Shown here: in pieces, positions 48,101-61,075 of the stretch
How the letters are laid out: every line of letters begins with the position of its first letter
Numbering within the stretch: the stretch's first letter is position 1
DNA from: Strix aluco
Taxonomy: Eukaryota; Chordata; Aves; Strigiformes; Strigidae
Reading direction: 5' to 3'
NCBI RefSeq assembly: GCF_031877795.1
Contig: NC_133940.1
Span: 8,681,985-8,745,984, forward strand
Length of the DNA: 64,000 nucleotides
Program-made: the position numbers and the translations under genes
The notes under the pieces: generated by a model
What the model saw: the letters and a program-made list of their open reading frames with translations, nothing else
What the model was told of the DNA's origin: nothing
Database searches by the model: none

Positions 48101-51100
48101 CTGGCGTCTTTGGGTGCACGCGTGTGGGTATAGTGGGCATGCCGAAGGGCATAGGGCTCTGCAGCAAAATGAGCAGGTTTGCAGAGCAGAGATACAAGTT
48201 GTGCTCGCAGGGAAAAGCTGCTGTTTGTAGATGTCAGTAGACCTTGTAGCTTGTGGCAAAGTCTCTGCTTTTAAATACCAGTCTATTCATTGGTGTCATA
48301 TCGCAAAGGCGTCCCTGCTACAGGCAATCTTTCACAGAAAGAGTCATTCAAGGCTCACATTTGCATACACTGAATTTCTCAGCTATCAAGGTTACTCCAT
48401 GCTGTAATCCATTCCGTGCTTCTAATATGATCAGTGAAAAAGGAGGCTTCTTCCCAAATAAATCATCAGCAATGGAGAGAATGGTGCTTTTCTGGAAGGA
48501 GTGAGGCTCTGGTGGTACCAACCTCTTTTCCAAAAGGCGAAGAAATTGGGGCAGGCTCGCTCTGCACTGCTGTGCTGCCTGAACTCGCTGCCAGTCACCC
48601 TTGGACCCAAGCCCCTTGCGGACAAATGCATTTTTCCTGCCTTTGCCACTCTCAGGATCTGCTGCTGGCTGTCTCCCTGGGATGTGATGCCAGTGGCTGG
48701 GGTGTAATGCACCCTAAGAGCTAGGGTCACCCATCTTTGGCTGATCTGTTAGTGAATGTATCAGTGTGCACACACACATCTCTGTAATGGGCTGAGGGGA
48801 GAGGAGCAGGTGCCAGTGTTGGGGATCCCATGTCCCAGTAAGGTGGGGCACCCAGGGCTGCAGAAAGAGGGGGCACCCTCCTCCTGCCTGCCCTGCCTGT
48901 CCCTGTGCTCCACCTTGCTCTGCTCCTCGCACAACCCGAACCCAGCTCTGTGTCCCCCTGAAATGTGGGTTTGCCGGTGAACAGGGGGTTTTGGAGGAGC
49001 CCCAGGTGCTGCAGCCCCACTCCATCTCCCGGCCCTGCGGGAGGGCCACATGGCAGAGCAACCCTGTTATTACAGCTGGGCACTCCATGACTCCAAAACC
49101 CTGGGTGCAAAGAGGTATGTGGAGCCTCTCCTGCCAGGGGTGATGTGGGCGGCCTGGGGGGCAAAGGGGCCTGGATGAGCTGGGATGGGGACGCACAGGT
49201 GGGCATCCAGCCCCCACTGGAAGAACTTTTCCCCTTGCCAGATCTTCTGGAGATTAAGGCCCTCACTGATCCTTTTGCTCTGCAAATAAATTGGATGGAT
49301 CAAGACCACAATGAGAAATATTCCCATCCTCATCCAGGGGGGGATTTTCAGCATAAAAGGCTTTATATGACTCATAAACTATAACATTTATTTCTGCATG
49401 CGAGGTAAATATTTCCCTCTCTGAATGTCTAAGCAACGCAATTTTGTTTGAAGCCTCCATTTGTTTAAGTCTGGAGGTGACAATAATTCACCCGTTTTCC
49501 CTTCCCACGATTCCCCAAGCAATGGCGTAAGCCAAAATAGAGCGAACTCAGCTCCGGCTGTTTGTCACTTGTCAGCTCCCTCCCTCAAATATGCTCAGAT
49601 GAGCTTTGTCCTGGAGTTTACATTCGGGCACCTTCTGATCTCCAGCCATTGGTAAATGGCCCCACGTTTTCCTGTTTAGAGGAAGAAATACAGCACACCT
49701 GTATGCAGCCACTGCCAGGGCAGGCAGGGAAGGGAGACATAACTTAATTTAACTCCGGATAAATCATGATTTCACAGTGATCTGCCTGCCACAGGCAGTT
49801 GAGAGTCCCATCTCCTTGGCACTGTAACAATACTTGTCACTCAATGTCCCAAAGAGACTCGCTCGCGGCCAGAGATCATAGATGACTGAGAAGACGCCTG
49901 GAGTTGTAAACACCATCAATCTGGAGAAAACAAACGCGCCCAGGAGCCGATGCTGGGTGAGGATGTTTGAAGGCAGCGCTTCCCTCTGCAGCGCGTGGGA
50001 CGTGTCCACGGACTGCTTGGGTCCTCGGACCTTCCCTGGGTCTGTCGCCACCCGAAGCTCCAGCAAACCCAGAGAGGCAAAGTGCTGCCTCTCCTCTTCC
50101 CTAGGAGGCTTGGGTCCCCGGCTTTTGGAGGCCAGTAGCCCCCCGTGCAGCCCCAGCCACTCTCAGGAGGGGGGAGCCCAGGCAGGGGTTAGCTGCTGCA
50201 GGGCAGAGGCGTTGAGGGGTGGCCTTATTGCACCACTGCTTTTGCTCTGCGAGGGAGAGGAGAGAAGGATGTTCCTATTTTGGTGTTAGATGTGGCTCCT
50301 GGGCGCTTTCTGCTGGAGATTTTCCCCACCACCATGAAGCTGTTCAGCTCCTGCTGGGGGGACAGAGAGCCCTGAACGTGGCCTTGTTGGTGCTTAGAGG
50401 TGTCTCATGCGAGAGCGAGGGGTGGATGCGTGCTCAGAACCAGCACAGGCAGGCCTCTGGCTGCGTGGCTGTGCAGAGCTGGCAGGGGTGCAGCCAGCAT
50501 CTCCACTGGGTGCCCCCTCACCACCCCCTGATGAGCTGGGCTCCTACTGGAGAGGGGGCTGTTTTGAGCGAAGTGTTTGAATTTTAGCTTTAGTTTTCCC
50601 CATCTTGCAGACAGAGACCCTCGGTGTGGGCAGAAAGCTCCCGTCCTGCGCTGGCACATCACCTTTGGAGAAGCCTCCCACCACTGCACTGGCAGCATGG
50701 TTGTGGCTCAGGTGCCTCACTTTGCTTTCTATCCTTTTTGGGACCCCTGTGCCTTTGCTGGCTTTGGTGGATTTGCTTCTGATTTACAGCTAGTGTCATA
50801 TGAAATCTGAAGCAGGTGCTGCTCCTCTTGCCCCCTGCTTGCCCGTCCCACCTGGGACACCCTCGCCCCATCCCACTCCTCCAGCAGCTCCCAACACTGC
50901 TCCCCAGGTCCCTGCCTGTCCTCAGGGACATGTCTGCGTCCAAGCCTAAAATCAATGCTGATGTACACAGGCAGTTTCTTTTTCTGTCTGCCTATTTTTT
51001 TCTTTTTCCCTTTTTTTAAAGGAAACTGAATCCAAGGCTGCCATGTAGTGATGATGATATCATTGTTAGTAGTTATTTCTATTTCCATAGCTCCAAGAGG

Positions 51101-51264
51101 CAGAGAACAGAGTCCCACTGGGTTAAATGCAGCACATGCTGTAACAAAAAGACAGTCTGGGTGCCAAACAACTTGCAATCTTCTTCTTAATGTAAGGAAT
51201 GTAAAATTAAGATTACTATAGCAACATCTTGCTCACATTGCATACAGATAGGATTTGTTGGTCT

Positions 51265-51320
51265 TTATATATATATGTGTGTGTGTGGGTATGTGTATAT
51301 ATATGTAATATATATATACA
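51265..51320. repeat. TA/TG compound microsatellite
   Basis: A (TA)n stretch, then (TG)n, then (TA)n again over about 55 bases. Confidence 0.85.
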
Positions 51321-52694
51321 AACCCTAAATATCTCTGGCAACTTTTTGCATTGTTGAATTTATATTTAATTTCAAGCTCTCTGTATCTCAGATCTGTATT
51401 GCTCCTTAAGATTTGCATCCAGCTTTCCTTCAGCAAGCCTTGCCTTCTCCTTTGGGCTCTTTTGTGCATGCTGCGTGCCAGGCTCGAGTCCCCTCCTCCT
51501 GGGGAGAGAGCTCGGCCCCAGCCAGGAGCAGGGACAAACCCTGTCCGGGGGGTTCATTCCATCTATTGGGGGTTTCGTTTTAAATGTATACAACCCTGTT
51601 AAACTTCATAACTGACTTAACATCTCCAAATTTGCTTTCTTCAGCCAGATTGTAGGAGAGTGGGGTGAACCTGAGACATGCAAATCCCTCTTTTCTCTTC
51701 CCATCTCTCTTCTCTCAAGTTATTAGTTCAACTTTAAGTGAAATTTTGTATGTTATGAACCACACCTCTCACTTCTCCTCCATGACTAAATAAGACCTGG
51801 GCCCAGAAATCCCTGTGGGAAGGGCAGAGCACACCCAGGAGAAGGGACACAAGGGAAAGGCAACAGGAGGACCTACAGTTCAGCATTGCTTAAATTCTCC
51901 AGGAAAGCAGCAAAAATTCAAGCACAATTTTCACCTTGTTGCAGAGGTAAGTGGAGTTACCGATAAAGAAGAGTTTTAACATCGCCAGATCTGAGGAGCT
52001 GTCTTTGCTTACCAGACTACAATTGGGTAGGAGGGGAAAACCAGGCACCAAACTGTGCTGAAGAGATCTGAAGGGTATCGCTCTCCGCCAAAGAAAGACG
52101 CGTCGGAGGGATACCCGTTTCTCGTGAGAAGCGGGAGGAACTTGTGGCTCGTTTGTAACAGCTTTGAGGCTGTGGAGTTGAATGTGCACAGTTGGAGGGC
52201 TGGTGGATTCGCTGTTTTGAGACCAGACTGTAATGGAGATCTGAGAACCAAAACTGAAAACGTCTGCTGGCAGGTCTGGATGGAGGAGCTGGAAAGCAGC
52301 CTGAAGTTGCCAGCTGCAGATTTCTGGTGCCTCTGACTTAGCAGTATTAAATACAAGGAAATAAGTCATAGGCAGCTCTGCCTGCAGGATCTAGAAGGAA
52401 AGCAAGGGGACTGGGGTGAGGTGGGTGAAGAAACCCCACTTCCCAGTGGGTCTGTGGGGAAGCAGAATTGGAACGGTGAAGAAGGGATCTGCACGGCATA
52501 GAGGGGCCAGCTTTCAAAGCCCACCCAATGGCTTTTCTTCAGACAGAACTGCTCTGTGATCAGGAATCAATACTCTTCTGCAGAACCTGCAAAAATGTTG
52601 ACAGGTGTGAGCGTGCAGAGCTGATGCCGAGTAGGAGATAACTGGATGGAGCTATTGAAGAGGTGGGCAGGATGAGAGCAAGCGTGAGTGATGC

Positions 52695-53276
52695 TGTCCT
52701 GGTTTCGGCTGGGATAGAGTTAATTTTTCTTCTTAGTAGCTGGAATAGTGCTGTGTTTTGGGTTCAGAATGGGATTTGGTATGAGAAGAATGCTGATAAT
52801 ACACTGATGTTTTCAGTTGCTGCTAAGAGATCAAGGTCTCTCCAACTCCCCATGTCCTGCCCATGTGCAGGTGTACAAGAAGCTGGGAGGGAGCAGAGCC
52901 GGAGCACCAGACCCAAACTGGCCAATGAAATACTTCATATCATGTAATGTCATGCTCAGTATAGAGGGGAGGGGTGGCCAGGAAGGGGGGGCGTTCTTTC
53001 TTGCTTCTGGGATTATGGTTTCAGGATCCTGGTATTTCAGGATCGCTAGCTGGGAATGGGCTGGGTATCAGTTGGCAGGTGGTGAGCAATCACATGGTGT
53101 CTTACCCATTTGTACTTTCTATTATTGTTATTGTTTTATTTCAGTTATTAAACTGTTTTTATGTCAACCTGTGAGTCTCCCTTTACCCCTCCAATTCTCT
53201 CCCGCATCCCTCGGGCGGGAGAGGTGAGCAAGTGGCTGCATGGTGTTTGGTTGCTGGCTGTGTTTAAACCACGACA
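52695..53276 (+). mobile_element. Avian endogenous retrovirus solo LTR (probably ERVL-type), degenerate
   Basis: About 580 bases starting TGTCCTGGTTTCGGCTGG and ending GTTTAAACCACGACA, with TG...CA ends. Internal marks of this common avian LTR include GGGATAGAGTTAATTTT, AAGAAGCTGGGAGGGAGCA, a TTATT-rich stretch and an ATTAAA-type polyadenylation word near 53145. No internal retroviral gene lies on either side, so it is a solo LTR. The expected TATA-like segment reads TCAGTATAGAGG and appears weakened. No target-site duplication was evident. Class assignment rests on recognition of the LTR, not on a search. Confidence 0.8.
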
Positions 53277-56200
53277 GACACTTCACATGTATGCTGGGTG
53301 TTGGCATGGACCTTACGGTGACAGGCTGAAGGTCTGGGGACAGCTGAAGATCAGACCAGGCCATGGGGAGTGGGTTGAAGACCAGTGGAAGTTCATGAGC
53401 AGCCAGGTATTAGAGGGCAGAGCAAAGTGAGCGTTGTAAGATGGGCACTCACCTCGGTAGCTGTCCCTTCACTGAACCAGCCCCAAACCAGGGCCGACCT
53501 ACAGGCAGAAGAGACATCGCTACTTCCTTTCCCCAAAGAAGGAGTATAGGCAGGCTCTAGGGGTCAGGGGGGCAGCAGGGGCTGTGAACCTGGCCCAGGA
53601 GGAGCCAGCAAGTCTGTAGGGCTGAAGAAACCATCTCTGAGACCGTCGGTTAAAATGCACACACGCTTTCTCATTCTTTTCTCTGGAATGGGAACCCATC
53701 AAGACAAGGGTCTGTTTATGATGCTCAGCTGAAATTTAACCACCCTGGACTTCCTCAGGTAAGGGCAGTTGCTGTGAGCACTGGTGCTGTGCGCTGCGTA
53801 AAGGTTTGGTGTGCAAGCTCGGCCCAGAGACCTGGCTGCTCACAGCTTAGAAACCCTGCAGGGCTTTGCAGGTGTGCTGGAGTGTCTGGTGAAACTGGGG
53901 CTTTTGGTTGGAGTGGAGTGAGAGGGGAGAATTGTTTCCCTTTCCCCAAGGGGTGCTGAGTTTCCCAGCTACGGGATGCATGCTGCTGATACGCACCAAA
54001 GCGATAGCCTGAGAAAAGGGCATCTCTTCATTGGGGAAAAAAACTGTGGCTTTGGAGTCAACTCACTGCAGCCCTCTGTTAACCCCTGCCGCACTGCTGC
54101 AGCGGACGGCTGTGCTTCTGGAGGGACAGGTGGGGGCCACGCGTCCCCCCCGTCTCCACGGCGCTGCCATGCCAGCCGTGATCACCATCACATCTACGTT
54201 TTTCATTTCTCTTGACCTCTGTGTTTCCATCAGCCGTTTTTAAGCAAGCCTGCCACCCAGACTGTAATCGGTTCCCGTGTACTCCTATTTATGCTTTCAC
54301 CTAGCAATTTGCGCAGGGCTGTCGAGCTCTCTGCTCGTAATTGACAGGAGAAAGCAATCCACTTCACGAGAGGAAACATCTCCACTGGCTGCTGGGTCCG
54401 AGCAGGCTATTTCCTGTAATGAGGATGAAGCAAAAACAGGATCTCACTATCAGCTGCGGATGTAGTGAGCCCCCACTACTGCAGGCGCAGAGGTGCTGCT
54501 TGGGACATAATGAAGAGCTTGGTATTTGGAGTGCAGCGTGTCGCGCCGTCCTTCCTGCGCCGATGGCTTGTGACGAGGCTGTTAGTGCCAAGCACTCCTG
54601 AAGCTTGCTTGAGTCACAGCTCCCACAAGGCAGGAGGGGCTGCTCGGGGAAGGAATGTCTCCTTGTTTTCTTTCTTAAGGCTGTTAATTCTCCACTTGCA
54701 GAGGACCACCATGGCAATTGGAAAGCAGCTGCCAATGGCAATGGAGTGATTTTGACAAGAGTGGCAACCCCCAGTGACAGTGCGGCTGAGCGGGTAACAC
54801 GGGCACCAGGGAGCCAGGCTGGCCGGAGCCCAGACTCGGGCTCGTGCCATCCCCAGCTGGAAAAGCAGCTTGGACGTAGTGCTGGGCAGCAGAGTGGGTG
54901 CACGCAAAATGCTTGCAGGTGGGTGTGCATCCAGGCGAACTGCAATGCAAATCAGGGATGGGGGTGGGGGAATGTGGAGGGGAGAGTTCCCAGAGCACCA
55001 TCTCACACTGGTCTCCCCACGGCAAGGCCAGGAGCCTGGCAACCAATGCTGAACATTTGAGATGCCGCGCAAACTTTTGGGGGTGTCGGAGAAAAGAGCA
55101 ACCACCTCTGCTTGGGCGCTATCTGTGGAGCAGAGCGCTTTCCCTCCAGGCCCTACAGGGGAGAAACCAGTCTTACCTCCTTGTGAAGCACTAACTAGCC
55201 CTTTTTTGGGGGGACTGAAGCACAGCCAGAGGATAAGCTTAAGTCCCTTCTCTGCATACAGGTGGTGGTAAACTGGGTAGTACCCTGGTGTGTCCAAAAG
55301 ATTGACCTGACCCCTCCAGCTGACCCCTAACTGAGATAGACCCCAGGCTTGGGGAGGGGGAATAAAGAAAGAGGAGAGAAAGGGAGGTGAGAGGCTGGGA
55401 GAGCTGCACCAGGAAGACCGAGAGCGACCCAGCTAGCATCCCCGCAGGCGCTGAGGCGGGAGGCTGCAGGAGCAGCCGGGTTCCTTGTGCATGGCGTGTT
55501 GGGGCAGAAGGGGTGGACAGGGAAGGGACTGGCGGAAGGAGACCTGTAAGGAGCAGGAGTGGGTTTGTTGGTGGTTTTCACTGGTAGAAAGAGGGACTGG
55601 ATGAGGAATCTCAATGGGAAAAATGTGTTCTTTTTTTTTTTTTTTTTTTTTCCCCTCTTGCCACCCCAGGAGGTCTCGGTGTAAGGGGAAAGCCTTCCCC
55701 AGCACATGCTTTGTGGGGACAGTGTGAGGAGAGTGGGAGAGTGAGTGGTCCTTATTTTGCTCGAGTTAAAGGCAGGTCTTAAAAACAAATAGGGCCCCTG
55801 TCTGGGGGGACCAGTCTGTTATGAATCAGGTTTCTTTGCTCTGCTTTCTTTTTTTTTTTTTTTTTTTTTTTTCAGATTCACTGCCTTGCTGATAAGCACT
55901 GAGCTGGCAGCACCTTGAATAACTTGCCTGTTGTTGGGCAATGTATGATTTTCTTACTCAGATACTAAAGCACTTAAAATTCTTTAGGATTTGTTAGTCA
56001 CAAAATACATCAACTGAATCTTCCCAGCTTAATGAGGTAAACAGTTGTGGCCTTTCCTAAGTGGTTTTTTTTTTTCCCAGTTCACCCTAACAAACCCCAC
56101 CAGCCCGATCCTTTCCATGCATTTCCTTCAGCATGACTGTCACTTGGGCAGAGTCCTGTGCTACCACTCAGCTGTCATCTGAGCAGCCTCAGCAGCCCGC

Positions 56201-59200
56201 ACAGCAACCAGGCTGCCTTCGCTGGGAGCAGGCCCTCTGATCTGGGATTTTTTGGATGGGATTCAGTAAGATCATTTTAAAAACGACATTTCATCCTAGC
56301 ACCTCAAGACCTGCAGCAAGACCGTCTCCAGCCTGGCACAGCACGGGATGCTCCCTGATGTGGCTGGTGGCGAGGGCTACGCCGACACCCCAACACGATG
56401 CATGTCCCCAGGGTCGCCGAGCTGGATTCAAGCTACTGAAGATGCTGCAGGGAAGAGCTTGAGTTTTTCCGCACATGTTGGAAGGGCTGGAGTTATTTGC
56501 TAGCAGAGGTTGTACAAATCCCATGCATAATTCAGCTGCTGCCATACAAATCATCCCGCTAGTAAAAGCCTTTTCGGAAAGCATGATTTGATCGCAACAA
56601 ACTTTGACCTAAATGTGCCGCAGCTGACAGCCCCGTATGGTGGGGTTTAAACTTATGCCATCACTTCCTTCTGAGAGGCAAAGTGAATCTAGGTCACCCC
56701 CCTTGCTTGTTTGTAACGAGGCTAATTCTGATTTCATTCATGTTGCGTCCTCGAGTTTGAGATGGGGGAAAAATGGGAGATTTGAAATGGCAAGTCAGCC
56801 TCAAAGTCATTCTTCTTAAATCCCATCTCGGAGCAAAGGAAGTGGTTTGATGTTGCGTCCCAAGGCAACATTGATGGTGTCATTTAATATTCAGGGTACG
56901 AAAGGAGTACAAAGTTTTCCTTCTTTTCCTTTTTATTTAAATTGCAGTGTTGAGCAGTTGAGCTGAATGAACAGGCCTGTGTCCGCAGCTTTTTGAGTGA
57001 TTAACAAAAAACCCTGTTCTGGGCGAGTGAGCTGTGCGCTCTGCGTGAGGCTGCTGCTTCAGGGACAAAGAGGGGAAGTGGCTGAACACGAGGTTATTAG
57101 TTTGTCTGGAGTTTCTATGCAAGCGTGATGGCACAAATAGAGCTGCTTGTTTGTTGATCTCTTCTGTGATGGCAGCTCAGGGCAAGCTGCTGTATTCATC
57201 TATTTATTGCTGAAGCAACTAGTGTTTTTTTCCCAAGACTGGGATTCTCTTAGGCTGTGCACAGTACAGCTGCATTGCCTCTGCAGTAAATAGCTGCGCA
57301 GTCCTAATGGACAAGAAAAAAGTTTGGGAGAGAGGAACTACTGCTGTATGTGTTTGGCTAGAGAGTTGTGGGTGGATAATGGTGATTCCCCCTTTGGTAA
57401 TGGTTTGGCCACATGCTGGATTTAAGTCCAGAATTGAGACAGGGAGAGGGAAAAAAAGGTGTTGGTCCTTATTTTTTGAAGATAACTGCCATGATGCACT
57501 GTGGACTAAATGGCTTATTTTAGCTGTGTTTGTCAGCTCAAGGCGTCTAAGACTGTGCCAAGGAATGAACCTCCGTTGTCTGGGGTCTAGACCAGAATCT
57601 TAAACAAGAAAACCAGACTGTGCTGGAAAGGCACGTGCTGAAGCTCTCCAACGGTTGAGCACCGCATCCTGGTGGCGTTAAACCACCGCAGGCTCCTGGT
57701 ATCGATATGGGAGGCAGGAGAGACCTCTAAACCCTCATCTGGTCTGCTCAGGGGTGAAGGGAACCTACTCTGCCCATCACCAGGAGCAACCCTGCAGGGC
57801 TCCTCTGTGTCCCATCCAGGGCTAAACAGCGTGGGAGTAGCTCACGTGGCAAAGGATTTATTAGCCCTGTTTCTGCATCTGCTTATGTGTCTCTCCCAAA
57901 GGCCATTGCTTGAGTCAAAAGGCCCGCTTGTCGAGAAATTACAACTTTTATTGCCGTTTGTTCTTGCTGGAAATAAATATGAGTACTCGGCCAGGCTGGT
58001 GTGGTGGGAGGGGAGGGACGCAGCTTCATTCAGCATCTTTGCGCTGCACGTGAGGAACTGGGAAACGGAGCAGGAGCTCGGTGGGACACATGCAAGGGAG
58101 ACAGCTGAGCATTTCTGCTCCGGGACCTCTGTGTTAGGAATGACTTCGTGCTACAAAAGTGCCTTTGCAGCTCATTGATAGTTATTTGCAGCGGGGAAAC
58201 CATGGTCCTGCCTGATGTCTGCTTTTGCAGGGAGTTCAAAGACTTGCCTGCACCCTGTCTGCAACCGAGACATTCAGCACAGAAGTTCAGGGGAAGTTTC
58301 CTGGTGCCCTGGTTTTCTACATTTCTCCTTCCTTCTCGTATCTCCTCCCTCCTTCAAAGCTGGACACCAAAACACCTTTAAATGAGTTCACGTTGGGGTT
58401 CTGAATTTCCCAGCCTGGTATTCTTTATCCAGTGCTAACCTACCTGCTCGTGGGGGTGCTCAGAGGGCTGCTAATTATTTTGGTAAGCACGAGGAGTTCC
58501 CCAGGTCTGGCTAAACGGAATCGATATGTCACTGTCACTAAGCAGGCTCAGTCAAAACGACGAGACAAATTTGCCTTAAATATGCTGAATTCAGTATAGT
58601 AGTAGTTGTGGAGAACAGCCATTACCTTTGTATATTTGACAAAAGTTAATTGTCTCTTTGACAAAATCAGTGTAGTAGTCAGCCTGTGCCTGTATAGGGG
58701 GGGAAAAAAAATCCTTCATTTATAAGTGATTCACTAAGTAGCATTAAAGCTGTCTCTGAAGACAAAATAATCTTTTTAAAGAGGACTCAAGGTACCAGGA
58801 AGAAAGATTAATGGCTCAGCTATTTTTCAATTATGCAAGCTTTCATTTATTATAGTATACCTGGATTAACTCTTACTAAGCTGCGTGCTTTGGTAGGTAG
58901 GGTCAGGAAGGGGGGTGTTTCGCGCCCCTGGACGAGTCCTGCACTCAGTGAGGGATGAGCAATTCTCTGCACGTGGCTGCTGTGGTGGGTGTGAGCGGCA
59001 TGGTAGGAGGGTGCCAGGTGCTGCCCCTCTGAGCCTCACTTTAGCAAAGCTATTACATTTTTGCAAAAGGAGTGTTTGAAAAGCATCTACGGTGCTTGAA
59101 TATTTTGTGCTGATTGCACTCTGCTTGGTCTTCCTGTCTGTGTACATGTACATACCCTCCCTGGTGTGCTTTGGGTACTGACGGGCTCTGGGTTTGACCC

Positions 59201-61075
59201 TAATTCAGTTGCATTCGCCTGTGATCACGTTCACGGTCCCTGCACAATCAAATGAGCCTGAATTCTTCTAATACACTGGGGATATTTTTATTTCAGTATG
59301 ATTTACGTCAGAGGTTCCGGTAAAGCGTAATTAAAAAGGTCTTATTGATACCTCTACCTTCATTTTTTTTCCTTGCCACTGCTTCCTAGAGTGCTAGCCT
59401 TTCCTTAATTGAAGCAGTGAAGAGTCCATTTAGCAGAAAGGTGGGAGGAAACAGCCTGAAAATCATTCATCTAAATCACTCCACCGATGAAAACTGTTGC
59501 TCACTACATCTATCATAATTTCTTCTAAGTGTCTTACGGGAGATTAGTTGCTATAACTATGCAGCTGCACACATGCCTGGTCGAGCTATGCAGACCTCCT
59601 CATCTAGAGCAGTCGCACCGGGCCGTGGAAAAAGACTGCTTTCTGCACGTATAAATTGTGCACCAAAAGAAGTTACCATATGAAAACTCCTTTTTGTGTT
59701 TTTCCGGTTGCAGCAGTTTCATAAAATGGGACCCCACCTCTACCTTGCACTGCTGTGCTAGAAAGCATTTTTTTTTAACTGTAAGTGAGGCCAAAACCTT
59801 CATTGGGCAGCTTTGGCACTGCCATTGGTGCTCTCATCCCAGACAGCACCAGCACAAACACCCCTGCCCTGCAGCTGGTGTAGGGGCAGTGGGGTTCAGC
59901 AGAGTTTGCATTAATACCCTTCCCATTGTTCGGCAAACTACTGTTTGCTATCACTAGGCGAAACCCGTTCCCCGCGGGACGTCCCAGCTTGGTGGCCAAC
60001 GGAAGGTGCTAGAAGACAGCACTAGGAGGTTTGGTGCTCACACAAGATAGCTGTTCTGAGTGCAGGTTTGCTGGGGCTCTTGAAAGCTTCCAGAGGCAGG
60101 GGAGAAGCAATAGCATTGCACACATCTTTAAGCAAAGCACTCAGAAAGGCAGCTTCTTCCTTGACTTCAAACACCATCTTCATTAGTTTCAAACCATGTT
60201 TCTACTAACAAGTCCAAGACACCTGCATATAAAGTTCAGGTCCTCTGAAGTCACATCCCAGTCCTCCACATCTGAAATACATCTGAGAGTGTCTTAAAAA
60301 TGGTGCAAACAGGTGCCAGAGCAGAGTGGTGTGAAGGTGAAAGGTGCTGGAAGGATGTGTCCATGCGAGCTGCTCCAGCCCCTGCTCCTGTACCGCAGGT
60401 ACGTCCTGAACGTAGACCAGATGAAAGTCTGTGAACAAAATATTTGGTTTACACAGAGAAAATATTAGCAAAACTATCCAGAATTCAGTGCAGAGTGTCA
60501 ACCAAGAAGTCAGAAGAAACCAAACTTCAAGCCAAAATGCTCTCTTTGACAATTTGAAAATGCATGCGTTTGATCATTATCTTCAGAAAACCCATTTGGT
60601 TTCAAAATTGAGTGCTCTCCAGTCATGGGGAAAGGGTAGAAAGCTGCTGAAAGCAGCTTGGCTCAGCCAAGGCCTGAGTGCGGATGCGGGGCTGGCTTTG
60701 ACCCCGTGCCACGGGGCTGGGGCAGACCCTGTTTGCTGCTCGTTTCGGCTGTGCCTCGCTGCTGTTGGCAGGGAATAAGCTATCAAAGCATCTGCTTTTA
60801 GCTTTGTTATTGAGTCACTCAAGCGGGCAGTTGTAAAACCCCCAGGCTGGATTGTGATACAGCCTTCGCGTTGGCTGGGGCACTTTGACCTGCACACAGA
60901 GAAGCGGCTCTGGGCCGAGGCCAGGAGAGGTGCCACTGGGGGTGGCTGCCCCGGTGCCCCCCTGCCCTCTCCTGCCCCCACCCAGGCCCTAGCACAGCAT
61001 CACAGCTGATGGCCACAGCTCATAAAACCTATTTTCTGTGTTTATTTTCTAAATAAAGCTGAGAATTCATGTGTC
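53277..61075. other. Non-coding stretch upstream of MTNR1C
   Basis: No exon was recognised. Two long T-runs lie at 55631-55651 and 55849-55872. AT-rich blocks at about 54180-54360, 57835-57990, 58450-58620 and 59260-59560 look like candidate conserved non-coding elements and could be regulatory for MTNR1C or HMGB3; this is by eye only. Confidence 0.45.
55631..55872. repeat. Two long T homopolymers (T21 and T24)
   Basis: T21 at 55631-55651 and T24 at 55849-55872, about 200 bases apart. The second ends in CAG and mimics a splice acceptor. No polyadenylation word in the right place suggests a processed retrocopy. Confidence 0.85.

Larger units (their letters stand above)
36036..52694. other. 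Non-coding stretch between HMGB3 and the solo LTR
   Basis: No exon was recognised on either strand. An (AAAAT)n repeat lies at about 36166-36188. A TA/TG microsatellite lies at 51265-51320. AT-rich, non-repetitive blocks at about 47215-47410, 48250-48430 and 49330-49520 are candidate conserved elements by eye only. GC-richer parts (about 42230-42570, 43000-43170, 44330-44600) give overlapping open frames with no domain similarity. Confidence 0.45.

Noticed and set aside
55849-55875. T24 followed by CAG as a splice acceptor
   Set aside because: No open exon of known family follows and no partner donor was found; a simple T-run explains it.
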